From Ferrovibrio sp. (GTDB lineage Bacteria > Pseudomonadota > Alphaproteobacteria > Ferrovibrionales > Ferrovibrionaceae), in the NCBI RefSeq assembly GCF_029255545.1, contig NZ_JANLJJ010000033.1, positions 22,161 through 58,054 of the forward strand: a stretch of DNA of 35,894 nt, given 5' to 3'. Made by a program: the position numbers and the translations under genes. How positions within the stretch are numbered: the first letter of the stretch is position 1; every line of letters starts with the position of its first letter. Positions 7,290 to 16,476 of the stretch are shown one piece after another. The notes under the pieces are model-generated. The model did no database searches, was not told the origin of the DNA, and saw only the letters and a program-made list of their open reading frames with translations.

Positions 7290-8396
7290 ATGGGGGAGAT
7301 CGTCGCCGATATATCCGAAGGGGGCCTGCGCGTGACATTGCGGGCGGCTGAGCCGCTTATGTTGCATCCGCCTGATTTTCCGCGCACTGACGCAAACAGC
7401 CCGGTCCGGGTCGATGCCGAGGGTGCTGTTGCATTTTTCTCCCACTACGTGCCGCGTGGTCATTCCTACCATCGCCGATTTGGCTCCGGATTGCGTGATG
7501 GCGCGGCGCCGCAGGCGGTGCGACTGCTCGATGATCCGGATCCGAATGTGGGGAAATGGATCGAGGCTGTCTGGCGCGATCCGCGCGGCCCGATATATGG
7601 CTGGTATCATGCGGAAGAGATTCTTGAGGGACCGCCGCCGCTGTTTGTCCCTCATATCGGCGCCGTCGTTTCGAGCGACGATGGCATGAGCTGGCGCTGC
7701 CTTGGCGAGGTACTGCGGGCACCGGCCGGGATGACCGACAGCGGTTACCGGAACGGTTTCCTCGCCGGCGGCTATGGCGATTTCTGCGTTGTGCCGGATT
7801 GCGGGGGGCAATATTTCTATCTCGCCTTTTCCTGTTATGTCACCGACGAGGCCGCGCAGGGTATCGCCATGGCGCGGTTCCCGATCGCGATGCGCGACAA
7901 TCCCGCTCCAGCGCTGGAGCTGTGGTGCGCAGGCGAGTGGCGACCTGCGACGGGACAATTGCCGACGCCGCTGTGGCCGACGCGGCGCGGCTGGCGCCAT
8001 ACCGATCCCGATGCTTTCTGGGGACCGGCCATTCATTTCAATCGCCAGCTCGATGCCTATGTCATGCTGCTGAATCATACGGCCGGCGGGCATTACAACA
8101 TGCTCCAGGAAGGGGTTTATGTTTCAGTCAGCCGGACGCCGGAGAATCCGTCGACCTGGACTAGGCCCATGCGACTGGTGGCCGGCGGGGCCTGGTATCC
8201 GCAGGTTGTGGGTCTCACTGCCGGTGGCGGCGATACCCTGGTCGATGGTCCTGCGCGCTTTTTCATGGCCGGCTACTCCGCCTGGGATATCGAGTTTGCC
8301 TGGACTGCGTCACCCGAGCACCGCAGCAAGGTACTTGAAGCGACGAAACCGCTCTTCTACAGCCTGTTCGGCGACCGTCATAAGGCGCCATGGTAA
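7290..8396 (+). CDS. Uncharacterised protein, probable beta-propeller (glycosidase-like)
   Basis: This is a 368-residue protein I do not recognise by family. Aromatic- and glycine-rich blade-like segments recur: KWIEAVWRDPRGPIYGWYHAE, AVVSSDDGMSWRCLGEV (the Asp-box-like S-x-D-x-G-x-x-W pattern), GGQYFYLAFSCYV and WGPAIHFNRQLDAYVMLLNH. This resembles five-bladed propellers of the GH43/sialidase-like world. There is no signal peptide. It diverges from the GH1 glucosidase with only 47 bases between starts, which supports a carbohydrate role by context only. The ribosome site (AGGGTGA) is modest. A long antisense frame over the same bases looks like a shadow. Catalytic residues cannot be assigned safely. 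Confidence 0.7.
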   Translation: MGEIVADISEGGLRVTLRAAEPLMLHPPDFPRTDANSPVRVDAEGAVAFFSHYVPRGHSYHRRFGSGLRDGAAPQAVRLLDDPDPNVGKWIEAVWRDPRGPIYGWYHAEEILEGPPPLFVPHIGAVVSSDDGMSWRCLGEVLRAPAGMTDSGYRNGFLAGGYGDFCVVPDCGGQYFYLAFSCYVTDEAAQGIAMARFPIAMRDNPAPALELWCAGEWRPATGQLPTPLWPTRRGWRHTDPDAFWGPAIHFNRQLDAYVMLLNHTAGGHYNMLQEGVYVSVSRTPENPSTWTRPMRLVAGGAWYPQVVGLTAGGGDTLVDGPARFFMAGYSAWDIEFAWTASPEHRSKVLEATKPLFYSLFGDRHKAPW

Positions 8397-8456
8397 CCCT
8401 GCTTTAAATACCGGTATTCACGCCACATCGTTTTGATTCTGGTCAAGCCCCCGATT

Positions 8457-9365
8457 TTATGCCGGGACGGCCAGATGCCGGTCCCAGGCCGGCTCGGGAC
8501 CGTATAGGTCCTGCAGATAGGCGATGAAGGCATGCACGGCGGCTGGTACAAATTTGGCTGGCGGGTAAACGGCATAAATCCCGACATCGCTGGCCCCCGG
8601 ATGATCCGGCAGCACGACCTGCAACCGTCCGGTCCGCAGGTCCGGGCCAATATCCCAGGTCGAGCGCAGGGCGATCCCCATGCCGGCCAGGGCCAGTTCG
8701 CGCACCACTTCGCTCGAATTGGTGCGCACGATGCTTTCGCCTTGCACGATCACAGGCCCGCTGTGGCCCTGCAGGCGCCATGGCAGTTGGGCGGCTGCGG
8801 CCAGAAGGCAATGCCGGTTCAGGTCTGCCAGACGCTGCGGCATGCCATGCTGCGTCAGGTATTCCGGGCTTGCGCACAATACGCGCCGGTTCGGCGCCAG
8901 CCGGATTCCGGTCAGGCCGCTGCCGATGGCCGGTGCAATACGGATTGCGAGGTCGATCCGTTCGGCCAGCAGGTCGACATAGGCATCGGAAAGATCGAGT
9001 TCCAGCTTGAGCCGCGGCCAGCGGTCGAGGAAAGGCTTGAGATGCGGCGCCACATGCATGCGGCCGAAGGAGGTGGGGGCGGTGATGCGCAGCCGGCCGG
9101 CCGGCGCGCCATCGGCGGCGCTGACCAGGCTTTCGGCCTCGCGCGAAGCGGCCAGGATATCGACCACGCGCTCATAAAACCGCTGTCCGGCTTCGGTAGT
9201 GGTCAGCTTTCGGGTGGTCCGATGTAGCAGACGGGCGCCAAGCCGTTCCTCCAGCCGGGCGATCCGCTTAGACACCATGGCCGGGGACAGGCTCAGGGTT
9301 CTGCCTGCCGCCGCCAGGCTGCCGGTTTCGATCACCCGGGCGAACAGCTCATATTCCCTGTCCAT
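8457..9365 (-). CDS. LysR-family transcriptional regulator
   Basis: The 302-residue regulator has an N-terminal winged helix-turn-helix at about residues 1-60 (ELFARVIETGSLAAAGRTL, then SPAMVSKRIARLEERLGARL) and a periplasmic-binding-like effector domain from about residue 90 on. The RLLHRTTRKLTTTEAG motif is of the AaeR/CrgA-like subgroup of LysR proteins. It is divergent from the malate synthase G gene with 117 bases between starts, the usual layout for a LysR protein and its target. Control of glcB, perhaps in response to glyoxylate or glycolate, is inference. Confidence 0.93.
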   Translation of the reverse strand: MDREYELFARVIETGSLAAAGRTLSLSPAMVSKRIARLEERLGARLLHRTTRKLTTTEAGQRFYERVVDILAASREAESLVSAADGAPAGRLRITAPTSFGRMHVAPHLKPFLDRWPRLKLELDLSDAYVDLLAERIDLAIRIAPAIGSGLTGIRLAPNRRVLCASPEYLTQHGMPQRLADLNRHCLLAAAAQLPWRLQGHSGPVIVQGESIVRTNSSEVVRELALAGMGIALRSTWDIGPDLRTGRLQVVLPDHPGASDVGIYAVYPPAKFVPAAVHAFIAYLQDLYGPEPAWDRHLAVPA

Positions 9366-9393
9366 GGCTATTGTTTCCCATAAGGAACGACTG

Positions 9394-9428
9394 CTTTCAA
9401 TTCTTTTCGCCTACAGAATGAATGAAAG
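9394..9428. promoter_or_regulatory. Candidate LysR operator in the lysR-glcB divergent region
   Basis: In the 117 bases between the two starts there is an imperfect inverted repeat. CTTTCAATTCTT begins at 9394 and its mate AGAATGAATGAAAG ends at 9428, with CTTTCA/TGAAAG as exact outer arms. LysR proteins bind dyads upstream of the divergent target, so this is the best operator candidate here. I cannot place a confident -35/-10 pair for glcB. An AGGAAA ribosome site sits directly before the glcB ATG. Confidence 0.4.
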
Positions 9429-9482
9429 GGCTGCTATTTTCCTTCAATCCAGTCGGTACCGCTCAGCTTTCCAGGAAACGCC

Positions 9483-11621
9483 ATGACAAAAATCGTTCAA
9501 TGCGCCGGTCTTTCGGTCGCCGAGAGCCTTGCCCGCTTCATCGAGGAAAAGGCGCTGCCCGGCACCGGAATCGAACCGAAGGATTTCTGGGCCGGTACGG
9601 CAGCCATCTTCGCGCGCTTTACCCCGGAAAACCGCGCCCTGCTGGCCAAACGCGACGACCTGCAGGCCAGAATCGATGCCTGGCATGTGGCACAGCGCGG
9701 CAAGCCGCATGATGCTGTCGCTTACGAGACCTTCCTGCGCGAAATCGGCTACCTCGTGCCTGAGCCGGCGCCGTTCAAGGTCGGCACCACGAAGGTAGAT
9801 GACGAGATCGCCCGCATGGCCGGGCCGCAGCTGGTGGTGCCGGTGCTGAATGCACGCTTCCTGCTGAATGCCGCCAATGCGCGTTGGGGCAGCCTCTACG
9901 ATGCCTATTATGGCACCGATGCGATCCCGCATGATCCAAACGAGAAGAAGGGTTATGACCCGGCACGCGGCACCAGGGTGATCGCGAAGGCAAAAGCCTT
10001 CCTCGACCAGGCAGTGCCGCTTGCCTCGGGCAGCCATGCCGCCGTGAAGGGCTGGTCAGTGAAGGACGGCAAGCTGTCGCCCACGCTGAAGGATGCCGCG
10101 GCCTTCGTCGGTTATCGCGGCGATGCAGGCAATCCCAGCGCGGTGCTGCTGAAGCATAACGGCCTGCATATCGAACTGGTGATCGATCACAGCCATCCGG
10201 TCGGGAAGGGTGATCCAGCCGGCATGGCCGACGTGATCCTCGAAGCGGCACTGACGACTATTGTCGACCTGGAAGATTCCGTTGCCGCCGTTGATGCTGA
10301 AGACAAGGTGGAGGCCTATGCCAACTGGCTCGGCCTGATGCAGGGCGATCTCAGCGCCACCTTCGACAAGGGCGGCCGCAGCATGACGCGTGCGCTGGAA
10401 CCGGATCGCGAATATATCGCACCGGATGGCGGCAAGCTGATCCTGCCCGGTCGCAGCCTGCTGTTCGTGCGCAATGTCGGCCATCTGATGACCACGCCGG
10501 CAATCCGACTATCAGACGATTCAGAAGCACCGGAAGGCATTCTGGATGGCATCGTCACCAGTCTGATCGCCATGCACGACCTCAAGCGGCGTGGGCATTT
10601 CGTCAACAGCCGCGCGGGTTCCGTCTATATCGTGAAACCGAAGATGCATGGGCCGGAAGAGGCGGGGTTCACCAACCGCCTGTTCGATGCCATTGAGGAC
10701 ATGCTGGGCCTGGCGTGCCATACGGTGAAGGTCGGCGTGATGGATGAGGAGCGCCGCACCTCGGCGAATCTCGCGGCCTGCATTCACGCGGTGAAGGATC
10801 GCATCGTCTTCATCAATACCGGTTTCCTCGATCGCACCGGTGACGAGATGCATACCTCGATGCTGGCCGGCCCGATGGTGCGCAAGGCCGACATGAAGGC
10901 CTCCAGCTGGATCAAGGCCTACGAGGAGCGTAACGTGGCCATCGGTCTGGCCTGCGGCCTTTCCGGCAAGGCGCAGATCGGCAAAGGCATGTGGGCGGCG
11001 CCCGACCGCATGGCCGACATGCTGGAGCAGAAGATCAGCCATCCCAAAACCGGCGCCAACACCGCCTGGGTGCCGAGCCCGACGGCAGCAACCCTGCATG
11101 CCACGCATTACCATGTCGTGGACGTTTTCGCGCGCCAGACCGAAGTATCGAAGCAGCCGGTGCCATCGCTGGCCGCGCTGCTGACCATTCCGCTGGCCAC
11201 GGGGCTGAATTTCTCCGAGCAGGACGTGCGCGACGAACTCGACAACAATGCCCAGGGCATCCTGGGCTACGTGGTGCGCTGGGTGGACCAGGGTATCGGC
11301 TGCTCAAAGGTGCCCGATATCCACGATATCGGCCTGATGGAAGACCGCGCGACTCTGCGGATTTCATCCCAGCACATGGCCAACTGGCTGCTACACCGGG
11401 TTTGCACGGCCGAGCAGGTGGACGCCGCGTTCCGTCGCATGGCAGCCAAGGTCGATGCCCAGAATGCCGGCGACACCGCCTATCGCCCGATGGCGACCAA
11501 CCTCGACAACAGCCTGGCGTATCAGGCGGCGCGGGCGTTGGTCTTCGAGGGCGTGACGCAGCCGAACGGCTATACCGAGCCGCTGCTGCATGCCTTCCGC
11601 GCTAGGGTGAAGGCCGGGTAA
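9483..11621 (+). CDS. glcB: Malate synthase G
   Basis: The 712-residue, cytoplasmic, monomeric enzyme condenses glyoxylate with acetyl-CoA to malate. Its length matches isoform G (E. coli about 723). The active-site segment [19 protein letters not shown], the [18 protein letters not shown] stretch, and [20 protein letters not shown] with [19 protein letters not shown] all match the family. The ATG at 9483 has AGGAAA seven bases before it. It stands alone: no isocitrate lyase or glycolate oxidase gene is in the window, so its source of glyoxylate is not shown by the neighbourhood. It is divergent from a LysR gene. Confidence 0.97.
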   Translation: MTKIVQCAGLSVAESLARFIEEKALPGTGIEPKDFWAGTAAIFARFTPENRALLAKRDDLQARIDAWHVAQRGKPHDAVAYETFLREIGYLVPEPAPFKVGTTKVDDEIARMAGPQLVVPVLNARFLLNAANARWGSLYDAYYGTDAIPHDPNEKKGYDPARGTRVIAKAKAFLDQAVPLASGSHAAVKGWSVKDGKLSPTLKDAAAFVGYRGDAGNPSAVLLKHNGLHIELVIDHSHPVGKGDPAGMADVILEAALTTIVDLEDSVAAVDAEDKVEAYANWLGLMQGDLSATFDKGGRSMTRALEPDREYIAPDGGKLILPGRSLLFVRNVGHLMTTPAIRLSDDSEAPEGILDGIVTSLIAMHDLKRRGHFVNSRAGSVYIVKPKMHGPEEAGFTNRLFDAIEDMLGLACHTVKVGVMDEERRTSANLAACIHAVKDRIVFINTGFLDRTGDEMHTSMLAGPMVRKADMKASSWIKAYEERNVAIGLACGLSGKAQIGKGMWAAPDRMADMLEQKISHPKTGANTAWVPSPTAATLHATHYHVVDVFARQTEVSKQPVPSLAALLTIPLATGLNFSEQDVRDELDNNAQGILGYVVRWVDQGIGCSKVPDIHDIGLMEDRATLRISSQHMANWLLHRVCTAEQVDAAFRRMAAKVDAQNAGDTAYRPMATNLDNSLAYQAARALVFEGVTQPNGYTEPLLHAFRARVKAG

Positions 11622-11635
11622 TCATAATCGCAGCT

Positions 11636-11669
11636 AGGTAACAGCCCGGCCATTTCTGGGATTTTACCT
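11636..11669. terminator. Possible bidirectional terminator between glcB and the convergent lysR
   Basis: AGGTAA (11636-11641) pairs with TTACCT (11664-11669), and inner CCC/GGG can add pairs. A second dyad, GGCCGGG (11612-11618) with CCCGGCC (11645-11651), overlaps it. The position, between two converging genes, fits a shared terminator, but there is no clear T-run on either strand. Confidence 0.35.
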
Positions 11670-12582
11670 ACTTCCCGGACTTCCGGCTCACTGGCTTTAT
11701 GAAGGCCCGTAATTCATCCGCAAAGGCCGTGGCTAATGTCAGGCGTGCGGCAATCTGGGGAAATATCAGGGCGTATTGCGAGGATAAAGGTTCTTTGAGT
11801 GGCCGAATGGCGACACCCGAACTGGAATACTCCTCGGCCGTCCATCGGGGCACCAACGTGATGCCGGCGCCTGCTGCGGCCAAGGCGCAGGCGATGGATG
11901 AACTTGGAGTCTCGATCACGACCCTGGGCGTTACGCCATGCTGCGACAGCGCGTCGTCGATCTTGTAGCGGACAAAGCTGTGCTGCGACAACAGGACCAT
12001 TCTTTCACCATCGAATTCCTTCATTGAGATGGCACGGCTTGCCGCCAGGCGATGACCGTTGGGCAGAACAGCAGAGAAATCTATCGGCTCAAGTTGTTCG
12101 ACTTCGATGCCTGGGCGGTTCACCGGCATTTCGACTATGCCGATATCGAATTGCCGCCGGGAAACAAGCTCTGCGATTTGTAACGAGGGCAAACTCTGGA
12201 CGAATACGTTGACGTCGAGGCGGGTCGACAGAAAACGGGAAATGCACGCTGGCACCAGCCACTGCGCCAACGCCGGCAATGTAGCGATGCGAAGTACGCC
12301 GATCCGCTGGTGCCGAATGTCCTCGGCAACCTGAGCGATACGGTCGATCCCGCCGTAAACCTGCTCAACCTCCCGATACAGCGTTTCGGCTTCCGGAGTA
12401 GGTACAAGGCGACGCCCGCGTCGCTCAAACAGCGCGTATTTCAGCCGTTGCTCTAGCAGGCCGATGGCGCGACTGACCCCTGGCTGTGTGACGTTCAGCA
12501 GTTTGGCCGCGCCGACCACGCTGCCGGCCAGCATGACGGACCGAAATGCCTCGATCTGCCGCAGATTTAAGCTTGGTTTCAT
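11668..12582 (-). CDS. LysR-family regulator of the amine/opine operon
   Basis: From ATG 12582 (MKPSLNLRQIEAFRSVMLAG) the product is about 304 residues, a normal LysR length. In-frame starts at 12621 and 12642 would add 13 or 20 residues unlike the family, and none has a convincing ribosome site. The N-terminal helix-turn-helix includes VGAAKLLNVTQPGVSRAIGL, and an effector-binding domain follows. The sequence is closest in style to the OccR/NocR-like group that senses opines or amino acids, which is a judgement from pattern only. It is divergent from an eight-gene transport and oxidation operon and probably activates it with the substrate as co-inducer. Confidence 0.92.
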   Translation of the reverse strand: MKPSLNLRQIEAFRSVMLAGSVVGAAKLLNVTQPGVSRAIGLLEQRLKYALFERRGRRLVPTPEAETLYREVEQVYGGIDRIAQVAEDIRHQRIGVLRIATLPALAQWLVPACISRFLSTRLDVNVFVQSLPSLQIAELVSRRQFDIGIVEMPVNRPGIEVEQLEPIDFSAVLPNGHRLAASRAISMKEFDGERMVLLSQHSFVRYKIDDALSQHGVTPRVVIETPSSSIACALAAAGAGITLVPRWTAEEYSSSGVAIRPLKEPLSSQYALIFPQIAARLTLATAFADELRAFIKPVSRKSGK

Positions 12583-12717
12583 ATATAACAAAAAAGCATA
12601 AACAGACGAAAATGTCTTCATTTTTTTATCAAACGACTCCACGTATGATCGTTTTCATCCATGAATTCCTGCAAGAATATGGATCAACCAGAGAAAATAC
12701 CGACAGCGGAGAAAAAG
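12583..12717. promoter_or_regulatory. AT-rich divergent control region for lysR and the transport operon
   Basis: The 135 bases are far more AT-rich than the flanks. An inverted repeat AAAATG-tctt-CATTTT (12609-12624) could be a LysR half-site. A TATGAT -10-like hexamer lies at 12644-12649 facing the binding-protein gene, with no good -35, as expected for an activator-dependent promoter. The ribosome site GCGGAG lies just before ATG 12718. Confidence 0.4.
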
Positions 12718-13752
12718 ATGCGCAAATACCTATACGTTATGAGTGCGACGATTATGGCCGCCTTCGTGGCCCCGGCCCTTGCCCAGACGCATATCTATGT
12801 TGGTGGCTCCGGCGGTGCCACCGAGCAGTTGTTCAAGGAAAAGATCATCCCGGCATTCGAGGCGCGGACAGGCAGCCGGGTTACCTATGTGGCTGGAAAT
12901 TCCACCGACATTCTCGCCAAGTTACAGGCGCAGAAAGGTAAACAGGAATTGTCAGTGGCGCTGATCGACGATGGTCCGATGTATCAGGCCGTTGGCGCCG
13001 GGCTTTGCGCGCCGGTCCAGAATTCCGGCTCGATCAACGAGATCTATCCTAATGCCCGCATGGTCGGCGATAAATCGGTCGGCATCGGCTTCATCGCCAC
13101 TGGCCTGGCTTACAACAAAGAGGTTTTCACCAAGAATGGCTGGAGCGCGCCAACCTCATGGAATGACCTGCTGAATCCGAAATACAAGCAAAAGGTTGTC
13201 ATTCCCCCGATCACCAATGGCTATGGATTGCTGACTCTGGTGATGATGGCGCGTCTGAATGGCGGCGGTGAAGAAAAAATCGACCCCGGCTTCGAAGTCA
13301 TGACCAAGAAGGTCGCTCCTAACGTTCTGGCCTGGGAGCCTTCGCCAGGAAAGATGGCGCAGATGATGCAAACAGGCGAGGGGGCTTTGGTGGTTTGGGG
13401 CAATGGACGGGTGCAGTCGGTCGTCGACCAGGGGGCGCCGGTCGAGTTTGTCTATCCGAAGGAAGGAGCCGTCGTAATCATGGTCTCCGGCTGCGTGGTC
13501 AATGATGGGCCACAGGCGGCGCTCGGCCAGCAATTCCTCCAGCATGTGGTTTCGGCGGAAGTGCAGGGAATGATCGCTAGCAGGTTGGGCTGGGGTCCGG
13601 TGAACAACACAACCAAGCTGGAGCCAGACATTGCCGCGAAGGTGGTTTTTGGGCCAGAGAAGGTCAATGCGCTGATCTCGCCGAACTACGATATCATTAA
13701 TGCGAAACGCGCCGAGTGGACCAACCGGTGGAACCGTTCGGTTGAAAAGTGA
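12718..13752 (+). CDS. ABC transporter periplasmic binding protein (PotD/type 2 family)
   Basis: The 344-residue exported protein captures the substrate for the importer encoded just downstream. Residues 1-22 form a Sec signal peptide ending APALA|QT. The mature part has the polyamine/iron-type extracellular binding fold: IPAFEARTGSRVTYVAG, GFIATGLAYNKEVF, WNDLLNPKYKQKVVIP. ATG 12718 was chosen because the signal peptide starts there with GGAG close upstream; an earlier in-frame ATG at 12661 would spoil it. PotD-like proteins bind putrescine, spermidine, opines, 2-aminoethylphosphonate or related amines, and the true ligand is unknown. It leads the operon, 32 bases ahead of the ATPase gene. 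Confidence 0.93.
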   Translation: MRKYLYVMSATIMAAFVAPALAQTHIYVGGSGGATEQLFKEKIIPAFEARTGSRVTYVAGNSTDILAKLQAQKGKQELSVALIDDGPMYQAVGAGLCAPVQNSGSINEIYPNARMVGDKSVGIGFIATGLAYNKEVFTKNGWSAPTSWNDLLNPKYKQKVVIPPITNGYGLLTLVMMARLNGGGEEKIDPGFEVMTKKVAPNVLAWEPSPGKMAQMMQTGEGALVVWGNGRVQSVVDQGAPVEFVYPKEGAVVIMVSGCVVNDGPQAALGQQFLQHVVSAEVQGMIASRLGWGPVNNTTKLEPDIAAKVVFGPEKVNALISPNYDIINAKRAEWTNRWNRSVEK

Positions 13753-13784
13753 TCGGAATACATTGATTGGGGGCTTGGGGGCAG

Positions 13785-14825
13785 ATGAGTTTTCTTGAGT
13801 TGCGGGGGCTGGGCAAACGCTACGGCGATATCGAGGCGGTAAGCTCATGCGACCTCACGGTGGAAAAAGGGGAGTTTGTCTGCCTCCTGGGCCCATCTGG
13901 CTGCGGCAAGACCACCACCCTGCAGATGATCGCAGGATTCGTGCCGCCGACCAGCGGGCAGGTTTTCCTTGATGGCCGCGATATCACGGCGCTCAAGCCG
14001 AGCCGGCGCGGCCTGGGAATCGTGTTTCAGAGCTATGCTTTATTTCCACATATGACCGTGGCTGAGAATGTCGCTTTTGGGCTGGAGATGCGGCGCATAG
14101 GGCGGGGTGAGCGTGAGCAGCGCGTAACCGAAACTCTGGCTTTGGTGCATCTCGATGCGATGACCGACCGTTATCCCGGCGAATTGTCGGGTGGCCAACG
14201 CCAGCGCGTAGCACTGGCGCGCGCCCTGGTGATCCAGCCACAGGTATTGCTGCTGGATGAGCCCATGGGTGCGCTCGACGCCAAATTGCGCGAAGACATG
14301 CAGATCGAGTTGCGCGCGTTGCAGCGCCGCGTGGCAATCACCACCATCATGGTCACTCACGATCAGGCAGAGGCGATGACCCTATCAGATCGTATTGTGC
14401 TGATGAATCGAGGGCAGGTCGAACAGGTGGCCCGGCCGTATGACATGTACGAGAGACCGAACGGGCAATTTGCCTCTACCTTCCTGGGCAAGGCAAATGT
14501 CTTCTCCGGTCGCTCGAACGGGAAGTCGGTATTGGCCGGCGACCGCTGGTTTCCCGTTGAGGGCAATATACCGGAGGGTGATGTTGATTACATCATCCGG
14601 CCCGAGAAGATTGAGATTGTCGATACGGCACCATTGCTGCATGGGAAGGTTTCCGCCCGAGTTTTCCTCGGCAATCATTGGCTTTTCCAGGTCGACACGC
14701 CGCTTGGTCCAATGCATCTGACACAACCGAATACCGGAATGCCCGCGACCGGAGAAGGGGATGTGATCGGCATGAGCTGGGTCGGCGCACATGCCCGCGT
14801 GGTGGCAAGCGGAACCAGTCGATGA
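13785..14825 (+). CDS. ABC transporter ATP-binding protein (PotA-like)
   Basis: The 346-residue ATPase energises uptake of the operon's substrate. All motifs are intact: Walker A GPSGCGKTT, Q-loop VFQSYALFPHMT, signature LSGGQRQRVALARAL, Walker B LLLDEPMGALD and H-loop MVTHDQAEAM. A TOBE domain fills the C-terminal ~100 residues (about 245-346), as in the polyamine/iron/opine importer class. ATG 13785 follows a GGGGG stretch and precedes MSFLELRGLGKRYG. It ends in an ATGA overlap with the first permease gene, so the two are translationally coupled. Confidence 0.95.
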   Translation: MSFLELRGLGKRYGDIEAVSSCDLTVEKGEFVCLLGPSGCGKTTTLQMIAGFVPPTSGQVFLDGRDITALKPSRRGLGIVFQSYALFPHMTVAENVAFGLEMRRIGRGEREQRVTETLALVHLDAMTDRYPGELSGGQRQRVALARALVIQPQVLLLDEPMGALDAKLREDMQIELRALQRRVAITTIMVTHDQAEAMTLSDRIVLMNRGQVEQVARPYDMYERPNGQFASTFLGKANVFSGRSNGKSVLAGDRWFPVEGNIPEGDVDYIIRPEKIEIVDTAPLLHGKVSARVFLGNHWLFQVDTPLGPMHLTQPNTGMPATGEGDVIGMSWVGAHARVVASGTSR

Positions 14826-15682
14826 CCCCAAGCCGCAACACGCTTCCCTTTTGGCTGTCGGCGCCCAGCCTGCTGTTGACCATGGCCTTCGTGGCCTTGC
14901 CGCTGGTGATGACATTATCGCTCAGCCTCTACCCTTATGACCTGACGACAGGCATAGGTGATGGCATGACGCTGACTAATTATCGCGACATCGTCATTGA
15001 TGAGTATTTCCACGCAATATTCGCCAGAACTTTTGGCATGGCGATGCTCGTTACCGTAATCTGCATCTTGATCGGACTTCCCGAAGCTTACGTACTGAGC
15101 CGCCTGTCGTCGCGCTGGCGCTCAGTGTCGCTGGTGATCGTGCTTGGCCCGCTGCTTATCTCGGTGGTGGTGCGGACCCTGGGCTGGGCCGTCCTTCTGG
15201 GAAACGAGGGGATTCTGAACAACGCTCTGCGCGCCATTGGCATCATCGACGAGCCGATCCGTCTGATGTTCACCTTCACTGGAACGGTTGTCGCGTTGGT
15301 GCATGTTCTGGTGCCATTCATGGTCCTGGCGATCTGGGCCTCGCTGCAGAAGCTGGATCCGGCGACGGAACACGCTGCGGAATCTCTTGGCGCCAATCAG
15401 ATCACCATTTTGCGGCGAATCGTGTTCCCGCAGGTCATCCCCGGCGTCCTTTCCGGTAGCCTAATCGTCTTTGCCTTGTCTGCCAGCGCCTTCGCAACAC
15501 CGGCGATTATTGGCGGCCGGCGCCTCAAAGTGGTGCCCACGACGATCTACGACGAGTTTCTCGGCAGCCTGAACTGGCCGCTCGGTGCCGCGCTGGCGGT
15601 GACATTGCTGGTCATTGTCCTGACTTGCTCTCTGGCCATGAACCGCTTCGTCGAATGGCGCTATCGTCAGGTATTCCAATGA
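14822..15682 (+). CDS. ABC transporter permease (PotB-like)
   Basis: The 286-residue inner-membrane protein has about six membrane segments, starting with LPFWLSAPSLLLTMAFVALP. The EAA loop that docks on the ATPase is seen as EHAAESLGANQITILRRIVF. It is the first of two permeases and pairs with the PotC-like one. The start lies in an ATGA overlap with the ATPase gene, and the end overlaps the second permease the same way. It belongs to the polyamine-type importer permeases; substrate choice resides in the binding protein. Confidence 0.93.
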   Translation: MTPSRNTLPFWLSAPSLLLTMAFVALPLVMTLSLSLYPYDLTTGIGDGMTLTNYRDIVIDEYFHAIFARTFGMAMLVTVICILIGLPEAYVLSRLSSRWRSVSLVIVLGPLLISVVVRTLGWAVLLGNEGILNNALRAIGIIDEPIRLMFTFTGTVVALVHVLVPFMVLAIWASLQKLDPATEHAAESLGANQITILRRIVFPQVIPGVLSGSLIVFALSASAFATPAIIGGRRLKVVPTTIYDEFLGSLNWPLGAALAVTLLVIVLTCSLAMNRFVEWRYRQVFQ

Positions 15683-16476
15683 CTCGCACTCCTCGGGCAT
15701 TGCTGGTTTTCCACATCTCCTTCGCATGCTTCATGCTGGCGCCACTGGTCGTGGTCGCCTTGGTGTCGATGACCGACAAGGGCTATGTCGCTCTCCCATT
15801 CGACGGCGCTTCACTGCGCTGGTACAGGGCGATTCTGCATGCGCCGGATTTTATCGATGCTTTCTGGCGCAGCATTGGGCTGGCAGCCACAGCCGCGACC
15901 ATCGCCACATTGGTGGCCATACCGGCTGGGATCGCTATCGCATGGCACCGTTTCCCCGGGCGCGATGTCGTTCTCGGGCTGCTGCTCTCGCCATTAATGG
16001 TTCCCCATGTGGTACTCGGAATTTCGCTGCTGCGTTTTCTGACCCAGATCGGCGCTTCGAGCACGTTGTGGGGATTGGCGGTCGCCCACACGGTGATCGT
16101 GCTGCCTTATGTCCTGCGCCTGATTATTGCTGGCGCGACCGGCTTCGACCGCAGCCTGGCGCAGGCAGGGTATTCGCTTGGGGCCTCGGCATGGACGGTG
16201 TTTCTGCGGATCGAGCTGCCACTAATCCTGCCCGGCGTGGCGGGGGGGTGGCTGATCGCTTTCATCAACAGCTTTGACGAATTGACGATGTCGGTTTTCG
16301 TCGCGTCCGCCACAACCGAGACACTGCCGGTCAAGATGTATAACCACATTGCTCACACTATTGACCCACTGGTGGCCTCGATATCGACGGTTCTGATCGT
16401 CATGACGCTGATCCTGATGGTCATTCTGGATCGCTTCTATGGGCTGGATCGCATTCTCGCGGGCAAATCGAAATGA
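15679..16476 (+). CDS. ABC transporter permease (PotC-like)
   Basis: The 265-residue inner-membrane partner of the preceding permease has about six hydrophobic helices, beginning LLVFHISFACFMLAPLVVVA. The EAA-type loop appears as AQAGYSLGASAWTVFLRIEL. The INSFDELTMSVFVAS segment near residue 200 is characteristic of PotC-like permeases. ATGA overlaps couple it both to the upstream permease and to the downstream oxidoreductase gene, so the transporter and the catabolic enzymes are made from one message. Confidence 0.93.
   Translation: MTRTPRALLVFHISFACFMLAPLVVVALVSMTDKGYVALPFDGASLRWYRAILHAPDFIDAFWRSIGLAATAATIATLVAIPAGIAIAWHRFPGRDVVLGLLLSPLMVPHVVLGISLLRFLTQIGASSTLWGLAVAHTVIVLPYVLRLIIAGATGFDRSLAQAGYSLGASAWTVFLRIELPLILPGVAGGWLIAFINSFDELTMSVFVASATTETLPVKMYNHIAHTIDPLVASISTVLIVMTLILMVILDRFYGLDRILAGKSK

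Noticed and set aside
7239-8093. Minus-strand open frame of 284 codons opposite the propeller-like gene
   Set aside because: Arg/Ile/His-rich without motifs; the plus-strand frame has coherent blade motifs and a plausible ribosome site.
9444-10037. Minus-strand open frame at the start of glcB
   Set aside because: Antisense to malate synthase G and covering its promoter; no family features.
10521-11114. Minus-strand open frame inside glcB
   Set aside because: Antisense to a conserved enzyme, His/Gly-rich shadow composition.
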